Shown here piece by piece: positions 33,469 to 45,802 of a stretch of DNA of 64,000 nt (position 1 is the first letter of the stretch; every line of letters begins with the position of its first letter). The DNA is taken from assembly GCA_014904985.1 (NCBI GenBank), contig MU129036.1, positions 1-64,000 on the forward strand, given 5' to 3'. A model generated the notes under the pieces. The model searched no databases. It saw nothing but the letters and a program-made list of their open reading frames with translations, and was not told the DNA's origin. The stretch is from Hydnum rufescens UP504 (Eukaryota > Basidiomycota > Agaricomycetes > Cantharellales > Hydnaceae). Made by a program: the position numbers and the translations under genes.

Positions 33469-36152
33469 ATGGCAGCCTCCCCCCTTTCTCTGGACTCCCT
33501 CGAGTATGACTACATAGGTAGGCGCGTGTCGCTGCCTCAAGGCCGCACGCTGTCCACTGATACTTTCCGCCGCATAGTCGTCGGCGGTATGATAGACACG
33601 CATGCTTCAGTGTCCTGCTAAGAACTTACCTACGCCCACACTATCTAAAGGTGGCACCTCAGGCCCGTTCGTATCACTCGTTTCTTCTGTGGCCCCTACT
33701 CAGTACTGCTGGAAACACCAGGTCACTGCACGTCGATTGGCTGAGGGTGAACCTAACTCGCAAGATTCTACTTATTGAGGCTGGCCCTGGGTCAGTCAAC
33801 TCAACACAAACCTTCCCCCTGAGTCTCGGAGTCTTAGAGCTGTGCGCTTAAAGAAATACGAGCCTTGTCAACTCTCGCATGGCTATGGGATGGCAGAATC
33901 TTCACTTCACTGTACGCGCAGACATTCTATATTCTGACTTGTTCCTCAACCCACTGAATATCAGGAGCACGATTGGAACTATGATACCGAGGTATATACT
34001 TTCTGTGTTTGCGAACATTCGATCGCGAATCATCTTCCCCATCTTGTTTAGTTCCAGAAACACGCCAACAATCGCGTTATTCATCTTCCTCGAGGAAAGT
34101 TCCTCGGAGGATGCAGGTAGGATTTTCTTCAGGTTGATCATGTTTATCGCGGCTTAACTTTCTATCCGCAGCGGCCTTAATGGGACTCTCATGATCAGAG
34201 GGTGCAAGGCAGACTACGATGAATGGGAGGACCTCGGGAACCCTGGCTGGTCTTGGAATGATGTTCTCCCCTTATTCAAGAAGGTGGCGACTTGTCCTCC
34301 CCACGAAATTATTCAACCTCTGAAGCAGTCCATGTTAGTCCGAGCGATTCGTCCCAACCGAGGGTTTTGACGCAGCTACCGAGTACCACTGGCACTGATG
34401 GACCACTCCTGACAACCGTCCACCCTCCGGCTCCCATCAGCGAAGCTATCCTCGATTCCTACATAGATCAGGGATTTTCTTACCGACCGGATATGTTTGT
34501 CCAAGGGGAGGGCGAGGGTGTGGGACATGTGACAAGGACTGTTCACGAAGGAATTCGAACAAGTGGGTAAGTATCCTTCGACGTCGGCTCCCTGGCGAGT
34601 TTCGTCTTACTGCTGCGCTTTTGTTTATAGAGCCGACTTCGTGAACCACAATCCTCCCGCAAATCTCCACGTTCTTCTCGAGACGACCGTCTTACGTATT
34701 GTTTTGGAGACTCTTCCTGATTCCGAACCCGCTGATTCTTCAAAGTATCGAGCTGTAGCGGTCGAAGCCGAGAGCAAGATCAAACCAGATGGGGACGTTG
34801 TGAAACTGATTACCCTTCGTGCGAAGAAGGAAATAGTAATTTCCGCTGGAGCATTCAATTCTCCCTACATCCTCATGCACAGCGGCATTGGTCCTAAAGA
34901 TCATCTCGAGGAGCTTGGCATCGACGTCAAGGTCGATCTCAAATCGGTTGGCCAGAATTTGTCCGATCATCTCATCGTCTTTCAATTCTATCTGCTCAAG
35001 TCGACCATGACGTAGGTTTTTTTTTCTCAAGTTCCTTGGCCTTTCTACGTGTTGGTGTAAAGAAGGCTGACGGTAATATGCTTAGGTATGACCATCTCAT
35101 CTACCCTCCTGGTGCGATCGATTCCACTGTAAAACAGTGGCTCGAGACCAAGGTGTGTTTCTCTCGGACCACCAATATTACCCTCTCTCATATCTGTGTT
35201 CTATCGTCTTTTTCGACGCAGTCCGGAATTATGGGACGTTTCCCCTTTGGTCCTTTTGCAGTTCTTGGTTCTTCATGGTTCATCTAACTGGATGAACCTC
35301 GTGTCATCTGACGTCCATTGCTTAGAGATTGGATAAATTGATGAAGGAAAAGCCCGAATGGAAAGCCGCCAAAGAGAAGAATCCGGAGAAGGATCCGATG
35401 GGTCAGCTTCCAGGTCAACCACACATCGAGTATTTCTCGACCGAACTATATGGTGGAGGTCCTCAACACCCCCATTTTCCTAACGAAAGAAGCCGTGAGT
35501 CATGTGCAACTGTTACTATAGACTGCATCGTGTGACGGTTTCCCATCATGTCCCACGCCCCACCGACCTGTTTAGGAAAGTTGCTTTGCCACTATCACGA
35601 TGCTTTGTGGAGCCCAATCACGTGGCTCAGTCCGCCTAAATTCCTCTGATCCGCATGTTAAACCCAAGATCGATCCCAACTACCTGGCAAATCAACTCGA
35701 TGTAGCCGTTCTAGCCGAGGGCTGCCGCTACGTGCACCAAGTCGTAACCGAAGGCACGGGGACACGGGATCATATTGCGGGTGCATGGCCTCCCTCCCGC
35801 GTTCATCCAGATGGCGATGAGGAATGGAAGGAATATGTGAGGCAGCAAGCAGGGACATGTTACCATCCTGCTGGCACGTGCAAGATGGGTCCGGCTGAGG
35901 ACAAGCAGGCCGTTGTCGATCCTAGACTCCGAGTGAGAGGCGTCAAAAGCTTGCGCGTTGCTGGTGCGCCATTTCTTTTCCCGTCATTCTTGCTGTGTCT
36001 CGCCACGTTTGACGAGGATGACTGACGTGATGGGTACTGCAGATGCATCCATCATGCCCAAGCTAAATAACGGACATACTCAAGCTCCAGCATACATGAT
36101 CGGCGAAAAGGCTGCTCAGCTCATTCTTGAAGACAATCGCATCGTCGGGTAA
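33469..36152 (+). CDS. GMC oxidoreductase (aryl-alcohol oxidase-like), possibly disrupted
   Basis: FAD-dependent GMC family enzyme. Exons give [16 protein letters not shown], the dinucleotide-binding [34 protein letters not shown] (family signature 1), [56 protein letters not shown] (signature 2), VGQNLSDHL, and the C-terminal catalytic region [11 protein letters not shown] with [16 protein letters not shown] at the stop (36150-36152). At least ten short introns are needed. Two joins do not keep frame: near 33745-33760 (GEPN to LTRKILL differs by one base) and near 35505-35600. They may be indels or unrecognised introns. Substrate could be aryl or aliphatic alcohols; I see no clear secretion signal in the first exon. 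Confidence 0.8.
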
Positions 36153-36694
36153 TCTGCGGTATAGGCATCTCCACCGGGGACTCGTTTCTTTCCTGCAAAT
36201 CAGGTCCGTACTGTACATACCCTCCGTTCTCTTTCACATTCTCTCTTTTTTTTTCTTGATCACTGGAGGAATCACTGTCATTCGTATTCGCATAACTGCA
36301 TTGTGGATTTCGCTGTACTACACACACATATCTCATTGGAGCCGTTCTGTCTGCATCCGTGCCCTTCCTTGGCACGTAATCAATGGATTCATATCGGTGG
36401 AACAATTAATTCAAATCGCGGCACATGGACTAGGCGGCCATGAAAAGAAAAATAAAACCGGGGGCCGAGAGCGAGGTTACGTATTTCCCTCTGGCTGCCG
36501 AGTAGCGCCACGACACGACACGATCATGTTGAGGTGATGAACTACATAAAAAAAAAGCGGGGCCTCGGTCGACGTGTTCGGAGACGGAAGTAAAAAAAAA
36601 AGGGCCTCGATACAAAAAAACATTACACCCAAGCAAGGAAAAAAAAAAAGAAGTGTGAAAAAAGTATATACTTCATACAGTTTCAGTTTCGATT
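36153..36694. other. Convergent 3' intergenic region with poly-A/T runs
   Basis: Between convergent GMC and ORC6-like genes. No coding signal. Several A runs (36548, 36591, 36640) and a T run (36246) are consistent with 3' UTR or terminator-rich sequence. Confidence 0.5.
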
Positions 36695-38448
36695 TCATGT
36701 TATCACGAAGTCGCGGATCGCCTCCCTATCGTACATCCTCCCCCTCCCATTCGAGGAGTCGTGCAGCATCCTCCTCCACGCATTGAACACCCTCATTTCC
36801 ATCTGCATCGGGGACTCGGGCACTTTCGGAGCAAAGTAAAAGTCCGTAGCGGGTCGCGCGATGTATTCCTCTTCCACCTTTACGCGCGGCGCCGTTGGGT
36901 GAGTTGGCGGGAAGACTTGCTGCCGGGGGTACTGCTGTTGCTGTTGCTGTAGTAGTTGCTCTTGAAGTTTCTGTTGTTGCTGTTGCTGTTGCTGTTGCTG
37001 TTGTTGTTGTTGCTGCTGCTGCTGTTGCTGTAGCTGTTGACGGTGTTGCTGCTTTCTAAGTTTCTTCTGCTTCAAAAAGGGAAGAGAATGTCAAGCAGTA
37101 AGTACCAAAAGGGGGCACGCACTATGTGGCAGTGCACAATACCTTGAGCGCTTCGTCCGAGTCGGCTCTGTCCCTGGAGGAAGGACGACCTCGCTTCACA
37201 GCAATCATGCCGCCATTTTGGGATTGGATATTTTCCCGTTCGTCGTTGCGCCCTTGACGGCGGTCTTCTATTCGTGGAGAGCCATAAGGATGCGGCGGAG
37301 GGTGGTCCAGAATGGGCGGCAGGCGTGGGTAAGACGAGTCGCCGCCCCGACTAGTGTGTATGGGCGGCAGATGCGGCAGATGACCGGAGTTTGGGTGCAC
37401 GATGGGAGGAAGGATGATACGAGAGTCGCTGTCCCTGCTATTAGGGGAGGCAGTGACCGCAGGGGCAGGAGAGCCCCCTGACCCGGACGACTGCGGGTAC
37501 AATGCCGCTGGGGGCAGGCGTGAACGTGGCTGCGGCTGAGGTGGGACGGAGTTAATAGCCGCCACCCGTTCCTGCTCTTCCGCAAGAAGCTGTTTCATCG
37601 TCTCGCTACAATGGGGATTTAGGTTAAAGTACATTCTATACAAGATGCGAGCTGTCAGACTTCATAAGGTACTTTGAAGAGAGGATAAATACCACGAACG
37701 ACTTCTGTACGTTCTCCCAGCCAAGGCCGCAGTGAAACGCCACGTCAGGCCCGTTATACGTAGGCGTCTGGCCATTAGCCTGTCCACGGTTGTATGTAAG
37801 ATTCCTTCCGACATTGTCGACATTGTCGAAGAGAAAAAAAAAAAAAGAAGTACGGACCGCGGCCACTCGGTCACATGTCCAACAAAACACCGCGCAAAGG
37901 ACCAAGATATAGTTGGCATCCCAGGTAGCTTTGTCAACAATACCGGCTTCAAAACAACTGTCTTTGAAATGGGCAAAAATTTTCGTCATGAACGGTATCG
38001 CATCCTGGCCGTCGAATTTCTTCGTCAACGATATGAAGTTGATCTTCGATTCGTCCAAATTCTTGGCGGCCCGACACATCTCCAAGGTCCGTTTGAATAG
38101 TTTATTCCCTAAACCCGATTCAGTTTGACACTGTTTTTGGGTGACCATCTTGCATCCAACCCTACCGGAAATGAATCGATATTAAAATTAAAATGAAAGG
38201 ACTGAAGCAGCCAGACAGCGAGAGAGAGAGAGGGGGGGGACCTACTCCTCGCATGCAAGATAGACAGACACTGCAGGGAGCCCAGGCGCCGCCCTCTCCG
38301 TTTCGTACACGCGCGCATTCTTCGACACTATCCTCAGCAGGATATCTTCCGCCCGCTCGGCTATTGCGAGGTCCTTGGCGAGCATTCGATGAATCTGCTC
38401 CTTGGCCTTGTCGAGATCGAGGACTGGCTGGGGAATTCCAGTTCCCAT
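36695..38448 (-). CDS. ORC6: Probable ORC6-like origin recognition subunit with poly-Gln
   Basis: Five or so exons. Exon 1 (start 38448) MGTGIPQPVLDLDKAKEQ has the TFIIB/cyclin-fold-like helix set with RAEDILLRIVSKNARVYE and GLPAVSVYLACE. Exon 2 continues the fold with KRTLEMCRAAKN and FISLTKKFDGQDAIPFM. A Pro/Ser-rich linker (PPQPQPRSRLPPAALYP) and a basic patch (VKRGRPSSRDRADSDE) follow. The last exon has a long Gln run (about 20 Q, 36940-37035) and ends with a segment rich in aromatic residues (MYDREAIRDFVIT). ORC6 helps load the MCM helicase at origins. The assignment is by fold pattern and from memory, supported weakly by the adjacent MCM5. The poly-Gln may be an extension peculiar to this lineage. 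Confidence 0.5.
36945..37035. repeat. CAG/CTG triplet repeat in the ORC6-like gene
   Basis: gct/gtt-gct triplets on the plus strand, coding a Gln run on the minus strand; mixed CAA and CAG codons, which tends to stabilise such repeats. Confidence 0.9.
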
Positions 38449-38449
38449 G

Positions 38450-39206
38450 GGCAGCTGTAGCGCTCACGGGGGTACTTGATCAGCGGATTCCGTCTCGGGG
38501 GCGGCAGAGATTATGGTGGCAGAAGGGAGCGGGCGGCTGCATCCGAGTTCCATTACCTAAGCGTTTCAATTATTTCATCAATTCGAGTCGATAGCCTTCT
38601 TGCCTTCCTCCGAGGTTCCTCCGGCCCCCCTTGGCTCCGCGAGAAATTCCTTGTTCCCCCCTTGGCTCAACGACTTCCAGGTGGGGAGCCTGTGAGGTAT
38701 CCTAGGAGGGATCTTCCCTTCGCTCCATTGAAGCCGAAATTAGGTGGGGATATTACTTCTCTCTATTAATTTTCATTCAGTTCTTAAATAGAAATAACCA
38801 ACACCCGTGGCCATAAACAGCGACTACAGCCCTGGATACGACAAATGGACCGTGTGAACTTTCTCCGCTGGGCAAAGGCGCCTAATTCTTCAGGGATGTG
38901 GATCTTGGGCCCCGCTCCTCGTGAGATCCGTGTGTATACCCCCGATCACAACGACCGCAGTTTCAATACGTGTAAAATGCTGATCGCGATGGGTATAGTA
39001 GAATGGCACTTGTTACAATACAATGATAGGGGTGGAAGGCCTCATGGACCATACCGGAGCTTGCCTGGAACATGAAAACAGCAATATAGAAGACAAACAG
39101 CGATCAATAACGACCAACCAGGCGGCGGCACAATTTTCCCATCCCGAACCTTCACACCCCAGACCTACATGGAAGTGTTGCTGTTGTGAAGCGAGTTCAA
39201 AGAGGA
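38450..39206. other. Intergenic between ORC6-like and MCM5 genes
   Basis: I recognise no gene. A plus-strand frame at 38845-39075 (MDRVNFLRWAKAPNS) lacks family resemblance. Both flanking genes read leftward, so this holds the ORC6-like promoter and the MCM5 3' UTR. Confidence 0.4.
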
Positions 39207-42149
<2,943 letters not shown>

Positions 42150-42850
42150 ACTCAAAGTTCAGGTTTGATCGCGAAAACGCGAAAAGTGACGGTCACGCGT
42201 GCGTCACAACCAGAACCTCGACATCTATGGCATTTCCCCTTGGCGAAGCTTCCCTGGACCATCCCTGTTGATACATGACTTAGCTGATGCCTGGCACGTT
42301 GAGAAAAGGCCTGGGGCGAAACGCGAAAGCTGAGGGCCTCAACCTCACTTGTACCGTTTCCGGCTTCCGGGCTCAAGCACTCACAAATTTTATGATGTGA
42401 CGTCTAATTAATTCTGTTGAGATGTTATCCCGAAGGCTTCATCAATCGTCGTAGTCCAGGTGCCATCCGTGCTAGAATACTTAAGGAACCGCCCGGGTCA
42501 ATGTTCATCGTGCTTGCGTGGGCCTGCATGGAGACGAGGGACAATTCACTGCCCCTGTGGGCATATTGTGTGGGACACGAGGAGACGACATTGCCTTTCA
42601 TGCTATGTTGTCGATTGGGAGTGTGGTAGTATTATCCCCTTATTGCTCGGCGTTCTGTCATGACACCCGACAGCCAAGATCTCTCGCTGAGAGGCGGACG
42701 AGCCAAGATTATCCGAGGGGGGTTATCCAACTTGTCCTGTTGTTTCTGTTTTTTATATCATTGCGGAAGGCCATGGGACTAAGGGAGCACTGCCGTTAGG
42801 GTGGAACGGAGTTGCTTATTAGCAATGGTTCTGTTATTATATCCGGCTAT
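42150..42850. other. Upstream region of MCM5; no gene recognised
   Basis: Immediately upstream of the MCM5 start there are several acgcg-type motifs (gtcacgcg near 42191, tgacgc-like sites), resembling MCB boxes (ACGCGT) used by fungal G1/S genes; acgcgt itself is seen at 42195-42200. The rest contains only short frames. Confidence 0.4.
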
Positions 42851-42936
42851 GCCTCGCTAGCTCAATCGGTAGAGCGTGAGACTCTTAAGCAACGACCTTA
42901 ATCTCAAGGTTGCGGGTTCGACCCCCGCGTGGGGCT
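42851..42936 (+). tRNA. tRNA-Lys (CUU), intron-containing
   Basis: Folds as a tRNA: acceptor GCCTCGC pairs with GTGGGGC, the D arm TAGCTCAATCGGTAGAG is normal, and the T arm GCGGGTTCGACCCCCGC is perfect. The anticodon stem TGAGA/TCTCA encloses loop CTCTTAA, giving anticodon CUU (Lys). An intron of about 12-13 nt (starting near agcaacgacc) sits one base 3' of the anticodon, the canonical place. A T run (cttttttcc, 42950-42956) follows as Pol III terminator. The A box lies in the D arm and the B box (GGTTCGACCCC) in the T arm. Confidence 0.95.
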
Positions 42937-42945
42937 AAAGGAAAA

Positions 42946-42957
42946 CATCTTTTTTCC
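42946..42957 (+). terminator. Pol III terminator of the tRNA
   Basis: Six consecutive T bases about 13 bp after the discriminator base. Confidence 0.85.
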
Positions 42958-42959
42958 GT

Positions 42960-43516
42960 GATGCGGTCCGACTAGGCTCAGAGGCCGAACCCGCGAACGC
43001 AAGCACCGCGACTCAACACCAACCCAAGTGAGGGGGATAAAAGTCTAGACAGGTACCAGAGGAGGGGATAAATGTGTGATTGGCGATATTTTGAGTACTT
43101 TGATCAATCTTGGGCAAACCCAGAGAACTTGGGGATTCTTTGGGGTTCCTAGACAGGAGATTTCGAGGTGCTGTTCTCTGCATGGGGGCACGTAGCCATC
43201 TTGCTGGACAATGCCAGACCGGAATCTCGGGAGTGCCTTGCATCTCCATCGGGCACTTAATTTAAACCTTTAACAAAACAATAACTTAACTAGGGGAAGC
43301 CTATTCTCCTCACCGATCGGGATCCCTTCATGTTCAGCTGCACCTTGTCCTCAACATTTCCCTCAAATCCGAAAGATTTAGATCAAATTTAGAGTGTTTC
43401 GTGCCACTTTATACTTATGGAAGAAAATTGAAGTGATCAGTTAAGCGCCCAGATTCAGAGGGCTGGGAATCAGGTCCACAAGCGCGATGCTAGATCAATT
43501 ATGCAAGACTGTGGGT
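42960..43516. other. Intergenic, diverged transposon-end-like sequence
   Basis: No gene. Near 42985-43040 a diverged match to the family A terminal repeat is visible (cgcaac-type ...gcgactcaacaccaacccaagtgagg), suggesting an older insertion. Confidence 0.35.
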
Positions 43517-44189
43517 CAGTTGAGGACTTTGGGCAACATCCGGAAGCAAAAACCGGAAATTCGGCGCCGCAACTCAACGCCGGCCCAAGTTGAGGAGTGC
43601 ATAAGCTTGTAAATACGATGTTTAGGCCCTTAAAATAAACACACATAGATTACTAGTGATGTTCTACAGCTAATTGAGAAGCTTCGAGCGGATTTGAAGA
43701 CAATACTCAGAAATTCCCAAAAAGGAAATTATTGACTTCTCCTGTGCACGAGTGCGGCTCAGGCAATGCAACCGGGAATGGGTGGTAGTGCTAAATTGGC
43801 CCCTGAACTCGAAACGGGAAGGTCCGGGTCCCACGGACGCACTCTCCTCTTATATCTTTGTCTTTTGCTGTCCACATTGATGCAACATTCCACCCCTTGC
43901 TCAAAAAATACTCGGCAGGTGCTCAGCAGAGGGGTGGTGAATAGAATTATCCATTACAGTACATCTAATTGCCAGCTGGGCTGATTTCAGAACCTGACTA
44001 CATTACTCCGGGTCTACTTACGTAAGAGGCTACTTGTTTGTCCACTCCCTCTACGTACTGAGCCTCGGATGTCTGGCAGCAAGGTCCCCCATTCTGATCG
44101 TGACAACGCTCGAGCCCCCGGAGGTCTTCTCCCGTCTGTGGATATACATCCCGGACCACTTCGTCGTCACGATCAATCCGCACCCCCAA

Positions 44190-44414
44190 GATATTCAATA
44201 GTCTTTGGTTCCTGCTCAACAAACGGCTGGCACGGAGCTGAAAATCCCCCCGGGTTGACTCGAGTCCATTTGCTAAGAGAATCTCAAGCCACTCAGACGA
44301 GTCATCTTGTGGTGTAGCAGAGCTGAGACCACTGATCGATGAGGACCTTAAGTACCGAAAAGAAATCCCCTTGGACCAATTCATCAAGCACATGCTCGGG
44401 GGTCGCATCGATGA
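44190..44414 (+). repeat. Inverted repeat arm (left) around the FunK1 fragment
   Basis: About 225 bp, reverse complement of 45157-45379 with modest divergence. It includes the first codons of the FunK1 frame (MDQFIKHMLGGRIDD). Confidence 0.85.
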
Positions 44415-45159
44415 CAGAGCCCTGAAGCAGTTATGTGATGCCAAGGCAACCAAGGAGCTTCTGAAGGAATTTTACTCTCAGGCGGGCCCAGAGACCACTA
44501 GGTACCAGCCATCTGCAAACCTGGCAAACCACTTCTTGAATTCTCGAAAGGCCTCGGCCCTGACATTTTGTCGCAACGATCCGAGGTTCATTCAAGGCCC
44601 AGTGGCGGAGCGCAAACTAGACGTCGTCCTTGTTTCCACAAAGAGTCCTCAGCTTGACCATGGTGCAGAACTCCCTAAAGGCCCCACAGTCGGATCTTAT
44701 TGGGACGATCTGCATTGGTCCGTCAAATTCAAGGTTAAAGTAACGGAGCCCGAGAAGGAAGCAGAGGCTGTGATGAGCGCGTCCAGTTCGCTTCCTGTCC
44801 CGTCCCATGGGTATACTGGCGGAACCGCGGACTTGCATATTATGAGATCCATGTCAAACGAAGATTCCCGGAAGTGGACAGCTGGCAGCCCGCCCTCTGG
44901 GCAACCACATGCCACAAAATCTCATTCCAGCGCGGACCATTCGGAAGAGCGACGACAAAGTGCCTTCTATGCACTTGAAATGCTATCTCATGGGCGATAT
45001 CGCAGCCATGTCATCAACATTATGATCCAAGATACAAGCATGCGCCTGTGGTTCTATGATCGAGTCGGAATCATCATGTCGGCAGCTTTTAGTGTTACCG
45101 ACTTGGCTCTCTTCGGCAGGGTGATGTTTGCCATGAGCTCTCTCCCCCCTAGCGGGTGA
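44371..45159 (+). pseudogene. Fungal-type protein kinase (FunK1) N-terminal fragment
   Basis: A 262-codon open frame with N-terminal features of FunK1 kinases: DQFIKHMLGGRIDD, then a middle part with WDDLHWSVKFKVKV (the usual 'V-P-V-E-F-K' zone) and FYALEMLSHGRYRSHVINIMI with LWFYDRVGIIMSAAF, characteristic of the pre-kinase module. The catalytic kinase domain (usually the following 250-350 residues) is absent: the frame ends inside the right inverted repeat arm (45159). It is therefore a truncated fragment captured in a mobile element. No catalytic activity is expected; expression is uncertain. Confidence 0.75.
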
Positions 45160-45379
45160 TCGATGCGACCCCCGAGCATGTGCTCGATGAATTGGTCCAC
45201 GGCGATTTCTTTTCGGTACTTAAGATCTTCATCGATCAGTGGTTGATCTCAGCTCTGCTACACCGCGAGATGACTTGTCTGAGCGGCTTGAGATGCCCTT
45301 AGCAAATGGAGTTGAGTTAACCGGGGGGATTTACGGCTCCATGCCAGTCGTTTGTTGAGCAGGAGCCAAAGAATATTGA
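45157..45379 (-). repeat. Inverted repeat arm (right) around the FunK1 fragment
   Basis: Reverse-complement partner of 44190-44414 (for example ttgttgagcaggagccaaag against ctttggttcctgctcaacaa). It provides the stop codon of the truncated frame. Confidence 0.85.
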
Positions 45380-45802
45380 CAAACATTCCAGAACCATTCA
45401 GTCTGCAGTCAGCCATTCAGTTTGCAGTCAGAAAGCACTATTATCTTGCCCTGGTTCGAAACCCGCGTAAGTCAAGAGATCAAATTAAGCGCCCATCCCG
45501 ATGCTCCGGCGTGAAGCATACAGGATGTTTGTAAAATCTCCCTTTAGCTTATTCCAGAGCTCCCCATTCATCCCCTGTACAAACTACCCTTTTGGAATTT
45601 TTGATTATCTTCAAATTTTTCTGGGACTTCTCAAGCCACTTTAAAATATAACTAGTAATATACTTCTGTGAATTTTATGGGCCTAAATACCATATTTACG
45701 GAGCTGCTCACGGTGGCGTTGAGTTGCAGCCCCGAATTTCCGTTTTTTGCTTCCGGATGTAAGTCCTCTTGCACCGTCGGTGTTTGCCGATAGACACCAG
45801 CA

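Larger units (their letters stand above)
43517..45770. mobile_element. TIR element, family A copy 1, carrying a FunK1 fragment
   Basis: The left end cagttgaggactttgggcaa continues with catccggaagcaaaaaccgg and gaaattcggcgccgcaactc. The right end is its reverse complement with a few differences (gttgagttgcagccccgaat...ccggatgtaagtcctctt). The right-hand 320 bp is shared with copy 2 (54505-54889). The interior holds a gene fragment of the fungal kinase family FunK1 flanked by a separate 225-bp inverted repeat. No transposase is recognisable. I find no convincing target duplication (tgtgggtc against gcaccgtc). Confidence 0.7.

Noticed and set aside
44371..45159. Intact FunK1 kinase gene
   Set aside because: The catalytic domain is missing and the stop lies in the inverted repeat arm.
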